Source: Erythrocercus mccallii (lineage: Eukaryota > Chordata > Aves > Passeriformes > Dicruridae). Taken from it: a DNA stretch of 64,000 nucleotides. Numbering within the stretch: the stretch's first letter is position 1; each line of letters begins with the position of its first letter. Below are positions 48,661 to 62,818 of this stretch, piece by piece. The notes under the pieces are model-generated. The model did no database searches. It saw nothing but the letters and a program-made list of their open reading frames with translations, and was not told the DNA's origin. The stretch is taken from contig VZRG01000883.1 of assembly GCA_013397435.1 (NCBI GenBank), forward strand, positions 209,531-273,530, written 5' to 3'. The position numbers and the translations under genes were made by a program.

Positions 48661-51600
48661 TATTTTTTCATGGAAAATAATGAAAACTACCATTTTGGAG
48701 TATTTTCTATTATTTGAGGTTTATGGTTTTGTGGATTATCTTAAACCAATTGGATTAATGCCAAGGACTTGCATTTATTTTCTGCTTTAATAATAGTACA
48801 TCTTGTATTCAAGACTCTGGCTTTTCAACTAAAAATTCATACTCTAAAGATAACAGGCCTGTCCATCAGTGACTGTTAGTGTCACCACTAACAAAAGATT
48901 CTGGTCTTATTTATTAAGGGAATCAAAATATGCTATTATGTTCCTATTTACTGTGTTTATTCAAACTCCCCTACTTACCCACAGTACAAATACAGTGCAG
49001 ACAGCTGTTGTAGCAGCTTCACTATGCAGCTCCTGAAATGAGGTTTTCTTTCAGCTAAGGATTAAGGACACTCCTATTCTCTTAGAGAAAGAGTAGAATA
49101 AATATGGATCTTTGCACTGTGAGGTAAACACTGGTGCTGAATGCATGAAGCTGTGTTAAGGATAAGAGCTGCTGAAGCAGAGCAGTGTCTAAGAACTGTG
49201 GTAGATCATGAAATGTCCTGTTCAAGCTTCTCCTCCTGGGCAAGTATATAATTACAAGAATAAAAGATTAAAAACTGTCAAACCAGCAAAGAAAACTTTA
49301 TCACTTTTAATGTATATTGCCCAAGGAAAGAGGTTTTAGAATATGAAAGAATATTCTATTTATTTCTTCCATTTAGAAGATAAACAATAGTATCAGAATC
49401 TACAAACAGATTTGATATCAAAGAGATACCTCCTGACAGCTGAAATAAAAGGCTTCATTTACTATTATGTAGCACAGTGGCAGAAACAGAAAAATGCAAC
49501 CAGTAGAACTGGGGCTGTTACAGAGCTTATCACAAAAAAAATCAAGAAACAAATATGAATGTATGAAAATTATTTTAAGAATGTATTTAGAATATTTTAA
49601 AAAATATTTACATTAATTCAGTGTCTATTGACTATGTGCTTTTTGCTGAAGTATGAGCAATGCATTTATTAAGTCAATGTTACTGATTTCAAGCACTGTT
49701 AAGCAGAAACCACTAATACAGCTAAAAAGATCACATTCTGCTTTCCTCATATGAAGCCCACCTTTCCAAAACCAAGAAAGATCTTTTTCAGCAACTACAG
49801 CCTATCACAGATCATCATCATTATCTGCTCCTTTTGTTTTTAGGAAATACAGTTTGAATGTGCTTTTTCCAAACCAATTCCAGAAAAACCACCATTAAAA
49901 GACACAATTTAGGTCTTGATAAACAACCTATTTTATTGTTTGTTTTAAAAGATTAACGATTAAGTATCCCAAAACCCTTTAAAAATATAAAACATTGTTT
50001 AGGCCACTTTCCTGAGGGGAATTTGTAGCTGTGAACTGACATATAGTCAGTGTTATTTTCTGATGGATAGAATACATTTTGTTAGCACTGTTGGTCTATG
50101 CTTTTATGTGAGTTCCCCTCTGGATTATGTCTCTGCTTCAATGTTTATTTGCTTCAGGAGAGGAAGACAATCCAGGATGCTCTTATGACACACCATCTCC
50201 CAGTCTAAGCCATAAACTCAGATGCAGTGAAATATGCTGGCTACTGAAAATAGAGAATAATATTTCTATCATCTATTCAGGAATAGAGGATAAGGAAGTA
50301 AAATTTAATTAATGAGTTAATACAAATCTCTGGTGGGACAAGATTGCCCTAATTTTTCCGTGGAAGTAAGAAAAGAGAGGTTAAGGGGTTTATGAGGGAG
50401 TGAAACAGTACTTAGGATCCTCTAAACCCTCACTCCTAGTATGTATAATAAAAATAGACCAAAAATTCAGAGTAGAAGTTGTTCCCTTCTCATCTGTTAA
50501 CTGCATATAAACCGTGACTTCACAGTCACAAGATAGTTGCAATCATAAGGTTAACATGCAGGACAGTTAAATATATACCTCAATAGGTTTTCTGAGTGCT
50601 GAGTTCACTCTATTTACTTACTCAGTGTGCAATTCTATTCACTTTAGTAGGAACATTTTTGTAGGAAGCATTTACAGCCTGGAGAAAAATGTAAAATGCA
50701 TGTAAATCGAATTTTAAAAAATGTCAATAATTACAGTAGCATGTGGAGCCAACACTGAGCCTAAAAAATCATGGTGGTAAATCACACTGTTATAGAATAA
50801 ATAACCACTAAGAGTTGTGTGTATTGAAGGAATAGACTAATCAATGTATGAGGATGCCAGAACTAATTAATGTTTGAATTAAGAAGCATAAGCAGAATAA
50901 GCACATATATCATGACCCCCTGAATATGATAGTATTTATGCTTGTGCATAGATATCCCTTTTACTCTAAAAAGGAAAAATTACATTTTATATTACATTTC
51001 TCTTCTCCCCTGGATGAGGGAGAGTTTTGTTCTATCACCTGAAAGTAAAATGACTCACCAAGTCAAAATGACAGTTCTTCCTCAACAATGATACATCTTC
51101 TTTCTTTTCTTTGTAATAAAAGATGAACGACTTCATCTCCTACAGTAATGAAGACGTTCTCCACCCAAATTACTGTGGACAAGATTTCCTCCTTCTTACC
51201 TATCTTCATTTTCTCTTCAAACCTAAAAATTGTCTAATCCGCAAATATTGCATTTCTATATAGCAATGAGGAAGAGAATACGGAGTTAACCAAATGCTCA
51301 TTTTCAATTGAGTTCAAAGATACTGCAGTGTTTCATGACAGCCACAGTTCCCATTTTTTGAATTAAACTAAAACTTGAGTATTGTGTCTTCCTCATACTG
51401 TCTCAAAACTTAGTTTTACATGCTGATTTCCTTTGTTACTATTGTTCTATCTTCTCATGTTTATGCATTTATATGTTCATGACACTATGAAGAGAGTGCT
51501 AGAAATTGCTTCCTTTATAGTGATTATAGCTCTTGATAAGGGATTCTTTTGGGATCCTTTCCCTTGCCCGTATACAGTTAATCCAATTATACATTACAAT

Positions 51601-53680
51601 TGTCACTTCTTAAAGAGCTCATATTTCTCTGGAACGTGTGAAATCATGGAGGAGAAGAGGTATTTGAATGGTGTTACTACAGGCAGAAAAATGAGATTTT
51701 GTTTTACAGCCCAAAGCTTCTGTATGCAGAATCCGAGAAAGGTAATTCTTGGAAGACAGCATGCAGCCACCCTCACGCCTCTCATTGTTTACAGTCCAGA
51801 AGCTTCCTATAGGAAAGTAACTGTTTGTAATCTGAGTAAAAGTAAACTAAGTCAAATTGATCATTTTATGAGAGCAAAATTTCTTTGAAGCTTCTCAAAT
51901 TTGCATTAATCTCAGCAACTGTTTTTCTGAGGATCATTGACTGAATTAGTATTATTTGCTTCAAATAGGACAGAATATAGAAGAAAGAATACACTATTGA
52001 CTTTTATAGCAAATTCTCAAGATACCCAGGAATTATTTGCTTGGTGGAAACTGACCTAGCCACTTCTCCAGCTACACTGTACTTCTGCTTCTCCTCTAGC
52101 TCTCCTTCAGATTGGTAAGTCCAAGGTAGAGATGAAGGATAAGAGGCTAAGGGATCTGTCTATATAGAATTGTTTTCTACCTTAGAGAGCCAATTAAACA
52201 TAAACTGCCTTGGGCTTTTAAGTGTCTTCAGAATGCCAGAGCTAATGTCTCATTTAATATCTTAGTTTATTTCTTTAATATTCAATAAACGTATTTTAGT
52301 TTACATAGAACAAGTGTTATTTCTGTAAATGGTAGATGTTTGGAAATGATTCTGATTTAACTGACAATAACCAATTTTAACACATGATGATTCATTCTTC
52401 CTACTAGTATCATCAGTAACAGTAGTCACCAAAAAAGAAAAATTATCTGGCAGGTGTTACCCTTTTTTCCCCTTACCTGCAGTGAGCTCTGACAAAAGGT
52501 TATCTCATTTCCTTCCATTTATTTTAACACATGAGTACCAATGCTGTCTCAAACCCTTTGTAAGGCTCAGACCTCACAAGCACACAAACACTAACATTTA
52601 TCTAAGTCCATTGAATACACGTTAGGCTGAGTACATAATTTTGTTATTTGAACAAGGGCCTCAATTCCCAGTGTTGTTTACTGAAGTTACCCTTCCTCTT
52701 TTATTTAAAAATACTCATCAAATCTGGGAAATTATGTCAAAATGTCCAGCTAATGTGTTATTCTCTTCCTTTTGATGTAATAAAGTAACAGTAGTAGCAG
52801 CAATAATTATCACTTCCACCATATAAAAATTGTACGATAATAATCTATGTTTGGCATGTCACTTGACTGTAATTCTCCTTCCTTTCAAATACAAGAAAAA
52901 CATTAGTGTTGGTATTCTTGAATGATCCCTGCTATATTTATCTTTCTGTCTCAAGATTTCCAAAAATAGAAGTAACAATGCCATACATGATAGAAGTCCA
53001 TGGAAAATTCAAGGGAAGCATATTTGTCTCAGAAATATGTCAAGTGATAGCAATGAAATAACTTTTCAGTGGATGAATTACAGACAGAAGACTGAAGGAC
53101 TCATTGTCTCTTCAGCTGAAGGACGTGTTGCTTGTCTACACCTTCCTGCTCTAGTGGCATACAGCATCATAGACTTTAGAGATATATAGGCAGTTTCAAT
53201 AGGACTCTGCTCTGGCCACTAATGGATTAATTAACAAAAATTATGAAAGTTAATTTCTGCTTCAAGGCTTAAAAGAAGGGCTGAGACTTTGATTGAAAGA
53301 TTAAAATAAATATTCTCCATATTAATTTCAGCTTTCAGAATGACTTCTTTGTTGAAAGTCTCATCAAGTAACCTGTAAAGTAGAAGACAATCAATTCCTC
53401 TCTTTGACTCCCAGCAACTATTGGAAACAAATCATGATATAAACATGAATAACCAGAGTAAAACTAGATTAAATAGAAATTCTAAGCTATTTAGGTAAAT
53501 TGAATTGAAAGAATCTGAGCAAACTAGTCAGCTCCTGTGTATTTATAGACAGATAGACAATTACTATATTTATCTGAATGCCCTTCTATGCCTCAGTGAT
53601 AATACTAATAATGTGCTGGAATTGCATCTATGGTTTACAGTCGGACAGTAATGAGAACTTTACCACTTTAGCACTGATTT
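48661..53680. other. intergenic DNA, nothing recognised
   Basis: AT-rich. The longest open frame, 51433-51888 (+, 151 codons), begins MLLLFYLLMFMHLYVHDTMK. It resembles no family I know, and its length is within what chance gives in 64 kb of AT-rich DNA, so I do not call it a gene. Confidence 0.6.
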
Positions 53681-53683
53681 CAG

Positions 53684-54608
53684 CTAGAATGCCTTCCAGC
53701 CTATGCTGAGTTTTAGTAGGGTTTTGGCAGCAAGGACACTGGGTGTCTTCCGTGAGAGATGCCAGAAGCTTCCTCCACCTCTGACAGAGCCAGTTCCAGC
53801 TGCCTCAAAGAGCTGAGCCCATAGGCGATGGTAATAGGGCCTCTGGGATAACCCTTTGATGGAGGGGGGGAAAAAATGTGTTTTAAAAAAATCTAAAAGG
53901 AACCAAAAGAGAAGACAAAGAATATGTGAGTGAAACAGCCATTCAGACACTGAGGTGAGTAGAGAAGGAGGGGGAGGAAGTCATTCAGGCACCTCTGCTC
54001 TCTTGCTCAGAAGTAGAAATTCCCCTGCAGCCTGTGGTGCAGACAGCCCATGGCGAGGCAGCTGTGGCCCTGCAGCCCATGGAGACCTATGGTCATGCAG
54101 AGATCCACCTGCAGCCCCTGGAAGACCCCACAGCGGAGCAGGTGAATGCCTGAAAGAGGCTGTGACTGCTGACCCACATTATGGATCCATGCTGGAGCAG
54201 TCTGTTGCTAAAGGATGGAAGAGACCCACACTGGAGCAGGAGAAGTGCATGAGGAGGAAGGAGCAGCAAAACCAGTATGTGATGAACTGGTCACATTCCC
54301 TGTCCACCTGAGCCACTGCAGGGAAGAGGTGGAAAATTTGAGTGAAGTTCATCCTGAGTAGAAGGGAGGGTTGAGGGAAGCTGTTTTAACATTTTGGTTT
54401 ATTTCTCACTACTGTACACTGATTTGATTGGCATTAAATTAAATTAATTTCTCTTAATCAAGTCAGTTTCGGTGAATGATCTCTTCCTGTCCTTATCTTG
54501 ACCACAATCCTTTTATTTTATTTTCTCTCCTCTTGCCCAGCTAAGGAGGGGAGGGATAGAGTATCTGTGGTCAGCATCTGGTGTCCATCCATGGTCAACC
54601 CACTGCAC
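53684..54608 (+). mobile_element. LTR-like unit of an avian endogenous retrovirus (solo LTR)
   Basis: A 0.9 kb block matches from memory a known bird LTR. It has GGATAACCCTTTGATGGAGG, then repeated CTGCAGCCCATGG/CTGCAGCCC units (about 54029-54120), then ACACTGGAGCAG-type units (about 54190-54240), GTGATGAACTGGTCACATTC, and TTTAACATTTTGGTTTATTT. It ends with GCCCAGCTAAGGAGGGGAGG and ATGGTCAACCCACTGCAC. There are no retroviral coding regions beside it. Both open frames within it (53684-53950 minus, 53955-54311 plus) are products of the repeat, not genes. End points are approximate. Confidence 0.75.
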
Positions 54609-55526
54609 AGCCATAAGCATCAGCATAATAAGAAATTACCAGCCCAAACTATTTAAACCATATTGACAGTTCTACAATCAAAACATTTCTTCTTATGTAC
54701 TTAATTCTATCTGTATTTCAATAGCAGGACCTAAGAAGAGGAAACAAATTACAAGTTCTTTCTACTTATCTCATAGGCATGAACAAAAAGAAAAGGGAAG
54801 AGTACAACCTGCTTAGGTCCTGAGAATTTACAAAATTTTTACAACCAGAGCCTACGCTGTCAATTCCTCTGTCTGTAAAGCTAACCAAATTACAATATGA
54901 AAACATGAAAAATCTCTCCTCTGAACCTGTTTAGATCCCATCAAAAGTACTATATCTTTCCAGTATATACGCCAGTGTTGTTCATACATAATGAATATCA
55001 ATTTGGAGAGAGTGCAGACACTGATTGCTTTGAGTAGAAAAGAACCGCAGAAAGCTCTACTCTGAAGTCTGTAGCTTTTATATAGCAGATACATAGGTAG
55101 ATATATAACAGGTACAACAGGAATTTTTGAAAGTCTTGTAAAACATCAGGGTAGTTCGGTAAGCCAGCCAAAAACCCTGTGCTCTAATAGGAAAAAAAGA
55201 AGTTTGTTCTCAGGGCTATTTCATACTGGATGTTCGGGAAAGGAGACACTAGGATCATTCTATTAACCTGATTCAGGTTCTTAATGTCCCACTGTCTTTA
55301 AAATGTTAGCAGCCTGAAAGGTGGAGGGCTGTTTGGAAATGGTGTTGGGAAAGAAGGATAGTATGTGTGTGTATCTGAGACAAAGGGAGAGAAGTTCAAA
55401 GCTAAGACTAAATGAAGCCTTGTCGGGTAGACTTTTAGAATAACAAATTGTCCTGGAATTAAAAATGGCTATAAACCACCATGATTTCACTTTAGAAAAT
55501 ATGAAGTCTTTTTAAATTTTTTTTTA

Positions 55527-55576
<50 letters not shown>

Positions 55577-56800
55577 ATTAATACCAGGATTTCCTTCTTT
55601 TCTTAATGTATTCTATGAGCTATGCATTTATGTCGGAAAGAGAACATCTTACACATTAGGATCTTTGTGTTAACCTCCAACTGCTACAGTACTCCAACTC
55701 TGAAAACACAAATGGAATCATCAAATGAGCATCCTGGAATGATGCCATGTGCACATTACACATCCCAAACAGGTGTCCTTTGCTCAGAAATTAATTATCA
55801 AGTTTTGTCATAAACTTCATGTTCGACTTATTAAACATCTCTTTCACAAGTACTCAGCCTCAAAGATAGCTAGAGGCAGGGCATTTCCATCTTAATTGTG
55901 GCAAATTTAAGAAATTCCTACTTTCCAACACACTGCTATTGAACATTCATAGCTTTCTAGAGGTAGAACCTCATATTACTTTGCCAAGTGGAGAAGGGTC
56001 TGTATCTTGAAAACAGCCTTACAATAAAAAACTATCACACAAATAGGCCTGCTGGTATCAGCAATAGGCATGTGCAATAAAATCTTGATGAAGTTATTTA
56101 CCTGTATAAATACACTTGCATTTGTGAATAGCTACAGTTGCAGTTTGCTGTTTGTTGTTTTTGTAACATTCATTTCTTTAATGTTAGAGATAAGTTGTAT
56201 CACTTACAAGCTAAAGCACTAATTTCTTCCAACAAACTTTTAAAATGTTATATTCTTCAAGCATTTCCCTAAGTTAAGATTTTTTTAAAATTCCAAGCTT
56301 CATGTTTCTTCAAAATATTATTTGAGTGTAATAATGTCTCTTCTAGGAGCTGCAGTTTTGCTTTATGATACTGTCCTTTCCTCTCACTGCAACTGGTATT
56401 CTGTGTTTGTAGTCCTCTTACATTTGCATAGAAACGACAGATATTTCTTCGTTAATTGACATATTAAAAATTTATGGTGCACTAGGATGTTTAATATTTA
56501 AACACAATGTTTAATGTTTTCTGTTGCCATTTTTTCCTGAAAAAAATAAACAAGTATCATAGAGAATGCTGTTCTTTTCAAGACTGTTAGAGATCTTCTT
56601 TTGAGTTAGTATTCAGGATAGATTACATCATTACTCCAACATCAGTAAATATTTTTTTAAAGTTTAAGATCACACTACATTTTTATTCCCAAGACAGCCA
56701 GCCTTGATATACTACAGCACTGTAAATCAATCTGTTTTTTTTTACTTTTTCATTTCTTCTGAGGACTGCTGCTGACATATAAAAAGGATTACCAATCAGC
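54609..56800. other. intergenic DNA with one GT microsatellite
   Basis: AT-rich, with no gene recognised. Contains the (GT)n at 55531-55564. Confidence 0.6.
55531..55575. repeat. (GT)17 followed by (AT)n microsatellite
   Basis: Seventeen perfect GT units (55531-55564) run directly into about five AT units. This is the longest perfect dinucleotide repeat in the window. Confidence 0.97.
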
Positions 56801-56804
56801 TGCC

Positions 56805-57149
56805 TAAAGGAAGCCTTTATTACCTGAGGAGAGCCTACAAGATATCTGGAGAGGGACTCTTTACAAGAGCATGCAGTGGTTGGACAAAGGCCAATGGCTT
56901 CAAAATGAAACACAGCAGATTAGTTTAGATATTAAGAAAAAATTATTTACAGTGAGGGTGGTGAGGTGCTGGTACAGGTTGCCCAGAAAAGTTGCAGATG
57001 CATCATCCCTGAAAGTGTTCAAGGCTGGGTTGGATCAAGCTCTGAGCAGCCTGGTCTAGAGAAAGTTTTTCCTGCTCATGGCAGTTAGGTTGGAAGGAGA
57101 TGACCTTTAAGGTCCCTTCCAACCCAAACCATTCTATGATTCTATGATA
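56805..57149 (+). mobile_element. CR1 LINE 3' end
   Basis: A degenerate start, GGAGAGGGACTCTTTACAAG, is followed by AACACAGCAGATTAGTTTAG, GTGAGGTGCTGGTACAGGTT, and GGTCCCTTCCAACCCAAACC, ending ATTCTATGATTCTATGAT. The plus strand still encodes a short tail of the reverse-transcriptase ORF, VRVVRCWYRLPRKVADASSL. This is the best-preserved 3' terminus in the window. Confidence 0.95.
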
Positions 57150-57800
57150 TGCGTCATTAACATTAGACTTGAAACTATTTTATCAGGGAATTTTCCATTT
57201 CCTAGTTAATCTGTTAAATACTTTCCTCCCAAAGCTTTGAGTCTACAAAGCACTAAATTCACTGGTGAGGCAGCTAAACGCCAAGTCAAGATTTCAATCT
57301 TCCTGCTTTAAAGCAAAAAAGCTGTATGTCACAATTTAAACCAGGAAAGATTGGAACATGTTTTTAAGGCAGAACATGAAAAACCTGGGACACTTGCATT
57401 AAATATTCTTCTCACTCCAGGCTACTTCTCTGTTTTTAAGCAAATCATCTGCAGCCCACTGACTTTTATGGGCAAATTTAAGACTCTGTTCTCCTATCTG
57501 CTCACAAATCAAAAAATGCAAGTGCAAAAAAAAATGTTACATTACTGCTCAACTTCCTACAGACCTATAGAAGCACTGAGCAAAGTGTCTAAAAATTTGT
57601 TGCATTCAAATATAAACTGCCAAGATGGACCAACGAGATAGTAGAACAGGCCAAGACTCATAAATGTTGAATTCTTTTGTCTAGTTCACCTGTGTCTCAC
57701 CCAGCCTGCAACTGGTCTAAAGAACTTTCCATGCTCCTTAGCCTTTTTCCACTTACTTGGGATTAAAATCATAAGATGAAGCTTACCAACCCATATTCTA
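57150..57800. other. intergenic DNA between two CR1 copies, nothing recognised
   Basis: AT-rich spacer. An open frame at 57351-57641 resembles nothing known. Confidence 0.6.
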
Positions 57801-57804
57801 GTCT

Positions 57805-57998
57805 CCACAAAAAGGGTGACTGGGCACTGGAATGAGATGCCCAGGGAACTGGTGGAGTCACCATCCCTGGCGATGTTTAAGAAAAGACTGGATGTGACCC
57901 TCACTGCTATGATCTAGATAAAAAGATGGTGTTTTGCCATAGGTTGGACTCAATGATCTCAAATGTCTTTTCCAATCTAATTAATTCTATGATTCTTT
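57805..57998 (+). mobile_element. CR1 LINE 3' end, diverged subfamily
   Basis: Contains TGACTGGGCACTGGAATGAG and GCCCAGGGAACTGGTGGAGT, then GGTTGGACTCAATGATCTCA, TTTTCCAATCTAATTAATTC and ATGATTCT. This is the order of a CR1 3' end, but the details differ from the neighbour at 56.8 kb, so it is a separate insertion. Confidence 0.9.
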
Positions 57999-60900
57999 AT
58001 TATTCCAGATGATGAGTCAGATGACTCAACTGACAGCTCTTTACTTTTCAAAGAGATCCTGCTTTCTCTTAGCTGACCAATCTTGCTTTGCACTCCCATC
58101 ACCTTTCTTAGCACTAGAAGTTCTTATTCGGGCTTTTCATTGAACCATATAAAAGCATAATTCCCCTACTTCATGGTTGATTTAAAAAAAAAAAAGAGAG
58201 AGAGAGAGAGAGAGAAAAGGATAAAGAAAGTTTGATTTTGGGCAAGCCCTTTTTCATTTTAAATTTGTGGACCTTCTCCAAAAATGACAGTTTTGAGCTG
58301 GGAATAACTTTTGTTGCCATTACTCCTTTGTGACCTTAAATGTCCCTTATGTTCTCTTTGCCAACTTATTAATTAAGAGAAAATCACTGGGCAGATATTC
58401 CAGCTAAACTATAGAAGTTCCATCCTCAGAACAATCTTCAGAATTCCACAGCTGAAGAAAGCTGTGATACTTACTTTTCAAGATTATTTTACTCTTTTAC
58501 ACTTAATTAGTATCTAGGCCTGCCCTAGATTCACTTGTTTCCTGATCACAGTCATCTTTGGAAATAAGAATTGCTTTGCAGAGTTAGATTCCTGAATCTG
58601 ATAAGCTGTGCAAGCAAAAGCTGTTTATTTAAAATCAAAATAGTTAGGAAGCATACTGCCAATCAGTAGTGCAGTGACTAGAAAGGGTATTGTACTTGCA
58701 GACATTATCTTAAGTAAATATTTGAAGGTTTGTAGCACCAGAAGAACTATTAGGCAGCTGAAGAGACACTAGATTTTGGACTCTCCCCTTTCCAGAGAAC
58801 AAAAACTTTTTTTCTGATTCATAACTGATTGCTATTTTTTACTAATAAATAGTTATGAGTCATGTTTGGTTTAGTTAGTTTTGGTTTTTTTGAAGCAAAA
58901 ATTATCATCTGTAAAACTTCTTTTATAAAGATGGAGACAAATCCTGAAACAGTAATCAAAAATTTCATTCTAACAAGGGTCTGGCAGGAGTGCTGCACAG
59001 AAACAAAGCAGCTTGTTTGATCCTGAAGCAAAATTTGTTAAAATTAAAACAATAACTCACCAGACTTCAAATGAAATCATAAGTTGTGAGGAGAGTTTGT
59101 CTCTTTGGGCTTCTTCTTATGTTTGTCAATTATTGTTTCTCCCATGGTGTTTCTTTTTAACATACAATGAGGTTAGACACTCTTGATGACCAGATAGTGT
59201 TAGAGAAAAATTATAAAACAGCAGATATGAATCACTAAGCAAATGCCCTGTGAAGGAGTTTTATTTTAACATATTGGGCTGCAACATCATGATTCTGCAA
59301 TAGGCAGCCTCAAATTTAATATGTAATTATAATATCTGGCATCAGATATTTTCTCATTTTATTAAAGTGCATATAGATAGAAACATTTTGTTGTGTGTGC
59401 TGTTTAATACCTCATCTGTGGCTCTGCACCATGCAGAGACACAGAGGATGCTAGGCTCACTACAACAGCCAGCCACCATCTGAAATGAAGTCTGGAATAT
59501 AATGGATCTGTCTTTGCTTAGTATTCACATTCAAAAGTCATTTAGTCATCTTGGTTTCACTTCATTTTAAAAAGAAAAAAAGAACCTCAATCTTACAACA
59601 GAGGAACACTTAAAAACCTATTCTCAAAGTACCCCCTGTGTAGTCAGTGTTTGGGTAAGGGGGAAGCAGCATTCAACAGCACCAGAAGGGTCATCCATGG
59701 TCACCTCACACTTGCTCTGTCCTGATCAGTGTTGGACTCTGACTGGATGGGCTCCAGACAACAGTGTGGAGAAGTTCCAAATGTTGAATGGGAAGAGTCT
59801 AGCTCTCAATGCTCATTTTCCCCAGAAGAGGTAACATTTTCCAAGTAGAAGAGGAACATACCACACTAAATTTAATTTCAAACAAGGCTGGCTTAAATAT
59901 GTCAAAATCCATTAAAAACAACATGCTAGTTGGAGTTTTAATAAGGTCCCCAACACCTCAAATTGAATATGCTCTCAAAATATCTACCCAGGCTGGTGTA
60001 TATACCCAGGTGCATTATGAGTAGTTTGCTGTAAGTACTATTAAAAATGCTTTTATTAGGATAATTGACGGATCATACCAAATTAATCAGCTCAGGTTTA
60101 AAGGCAACTGAATTTATGAAAAATGCCACAATGTGAATTTGAATGAAAGGTGTATAAACTTTCATTTCTCCAGAAATACTCTATGAATAACCCTGTGAGT
60201 AACTCAGTACTCAGCCCTAAGCAATATATTGCACATTCAGTGTAAGAGTTTTCCTTTTATCCTATGTCCAGTATCTACGTGTGAATGGCCTGTATTTAAA
60301 GACAAAAAGACTCAAGGAAAGCAACTTCGTGAATAAAATACTAGTCTTTTGAAGGAACTAGTGCTGTCTCCTAAAGAAAGAATGCCCTCTACTGCTTGGT
60401 TAGAGAGCTGCTCCATAGCAAAGGAATTCAAAACTATGTTTCATATGGACTGAAAACTTTGGAAAAGACACATAACAAAAAATGTTAGTATAATTATTAC
60501 TTTTGTTGTTGCTGCTGTTGTTAGCAATAACAATAATAATAAATTATATCTCTGAAATATTAAGAGATGTGATATACTTATATAAAATTAAATGTTCTTT
60601 AAAAGTGTTTCTATCTGCTCTACTGTTCATTTTTCAACATATACCTGCAGGGCATAGCCCAAACATCTTACGGTAAACAAATATATATGTGGAATATTTT
60701 CTCTAAAATATTCGAATAAATTTTAAAATAGCTAATGTCTTTAAGTAATTATTTTGGCATGCATTTTCCTTAAACTTTATGTATTTGCTGCCTGTCCTCA
60801 AACTTAATACACCTCCCTTATTAATGCATACAGTCTCCTTCAAAGACACATGTATATTATTTGTCCACAGTGGTTTGCCTTTGAAAATCAACCAGCTGAA

Positions 60901-62766
60901 AGTCTTACATATCTAAAACATTCACAGCATGCAATTTTGAGGCATGCTACCACACAGAAGTGCTCTGAAGCATCATCAAGAAACAGCAGAGACATACATG
61001 CCAATTTGATTTATATCAGCAGATGAGAGGCTGATGAATGCTACTCTAGAAACTCACCTCAGATCTGATTCTGTTTTATATCAAATTTGTTCCTGAGAAA
61101 ACCCCGTATTTTCTTTAAGCAATAGAAAATTTTCTGAAGTGGGCTTTAAACAGTCACCAACTAGGATCATCAGCAGCATATATTCATCTTTTTTCTGCCA
61201 TTTTTTCAATCCTTTATTTGGCTGTCCAAGTAAGTAAAGAGAAAGCCTAGGGATGTGCACAGGAGGCTCATTTTTTGTTTCTCTAGTAAGAGTTCTTTTG
61301 ATAGTACAACACTAAAAATACAAATTCAAGGACAGTTTAGTTCATGGCTGTTTAAAAGCACATGAAGTATGAATACATGATCCTTTCTGTTTCATTCTTG
61401 ACAGTACTTAACGTTGCCCATTCTCATAGCTTGAGCTCTTAGGCAATGTGGGAATTAAAAAAGTTAATGCTAAAACACAAAGGGATTGTACCCCAGCAAA
61501 CATGTCTGAAACTATAGCTTTGTCTCACCTGGCCCTAGATGAGGAAAAACAAACAAATTAATGACCTTAAAATAATTTTTTTCTGCTAGATATGAATTTG
61601 AATTTTCCTTCTTTCCCAATGTCACACAGTATCTGGAAAAAGGCATGGTCCAGAGGGAAGACTCTATTTTCTTGTATGGAGAAACATAGAGGTTTAAGAC
61701 CAGGCTATCAAGTCAGGTAGTTCTACATTAACTGAGAGAAACTTACAATGTATACTGTAAGACAAAACATAAGAAAAAGAATTTCACATCAGATATGACA
61801 TGAGCCAGTATTCAAACACTTTTAGGTCCTAAAAGATGTGGCCACAATTTCTAGGAAAATACATGCTTCAACTCTTCAAAAATAACACAGAAACTTTTAT
61901 TTACTTAAAGGAAGAATAATAGGAGTGTATAATCTCATACACAGAACTTGACTCTGTTTCATTTAAAAACCAAAAAAATCCACAGTTTTATGCCAAACAT
62001 GCTGAGAACATCAAGAAAGAGCAACTTGTTTAGAGACATCTCAGGAATATTCCAGCCTTCCTATTAGAAAATTACTTTATTTTGAGAAAGAAGAACTGCT
62101 AACTATGCAAACCCTCATCAATGTATTGACCAAAGTTGTTATAGTGTGTCTATAAAAGGACCAACTCTCAATTCCAGACTAATTCAACATTATATTTAAT
62201 TTTCAACAAGCAATGGCAGATGTAGCTATCATCATGGTTATTCATGGAGGTTCATACATATTTTCTTTGATTATTCTTATGTTCTATCCATGAACTGACC
62301 TGGTAGTTTCAAGGACACCTTTCCCCAGGCCTGCATAACAGTAACAACCACAGTAAGAATGACTACAGCAAATGTGTATAAAATTTTTTTATTATTCTTC
62401 AGCTTTTCCTATTACAACCACTCATACATAACTTGGATGGATAGATGTTTGAGATAGCTTTCACAGTAATAATAGTGTGTGTGCCAAAATTTGCACATTT
62501 TCAAATCAACAGACGCGCAAAATTTTACCAATCCAAGAATTTTTACCTTTCTCTGAGGATAAACGGAGTATTCAATTTTCAGTAATAAACAAAAATTTTC
62601 ATTAATATACTGTCCAAGATAAAATACAGCATCTCCCAAATAGAATACATAATCAAATACCTTTTGCTTTCTAAGAATATATACAAGCTCCATGTGCATT
62701 TGCCCACAAATACTATCCATTGCCTGCAAGTATACATGTATGTGTATGCATACATACCTATATATT
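57999..62766. other. intergenic DNA, nothing recognised apart from a GA repeat
   Basis: AT-rich. The only structure seen is the A/GA repeat at 58184-58217 and short (TTG)n and (AAT)n patches at about 60500-60545. Confidence 0.6.
58184..58217. repeat. A11(GA)n microsatellite
   Basis: Eleven A followed by about twelve perfect GA units. Confidence 0.95.
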
Positions 62767-62767
62767 T

Positions 62768-62818
62768 ATGGATGGATGGATGGATGGATGGATGGATGGA
62801 TGGATGGATGGATGGATG
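62768..62818. repeat. (ATGG)n microsatellite
   Basis: About 12.7 perfect tetranucleotide units. An apparent open frame through it (62692-63069, plus) reads as repeated GWMD and is a by-product of the repeat. Confidence 0.97.

Noticed and set aside
51433..51888. Plus-strand open frame of 151 codons with a hydrophobic N-terminus
   Set aside because: It resembles no protein I know and has no convincing splice or promoter context. One frame of this length is about what chance gives in 64 kb of AT-rich DNA searched in six frames.
53955..54311. Plus-strand open frame of 118 codons
   Set aside because: It lies within the LTR-like unit and consists of translations of its internal repeats. There is no resemblance to a retroviral protein.
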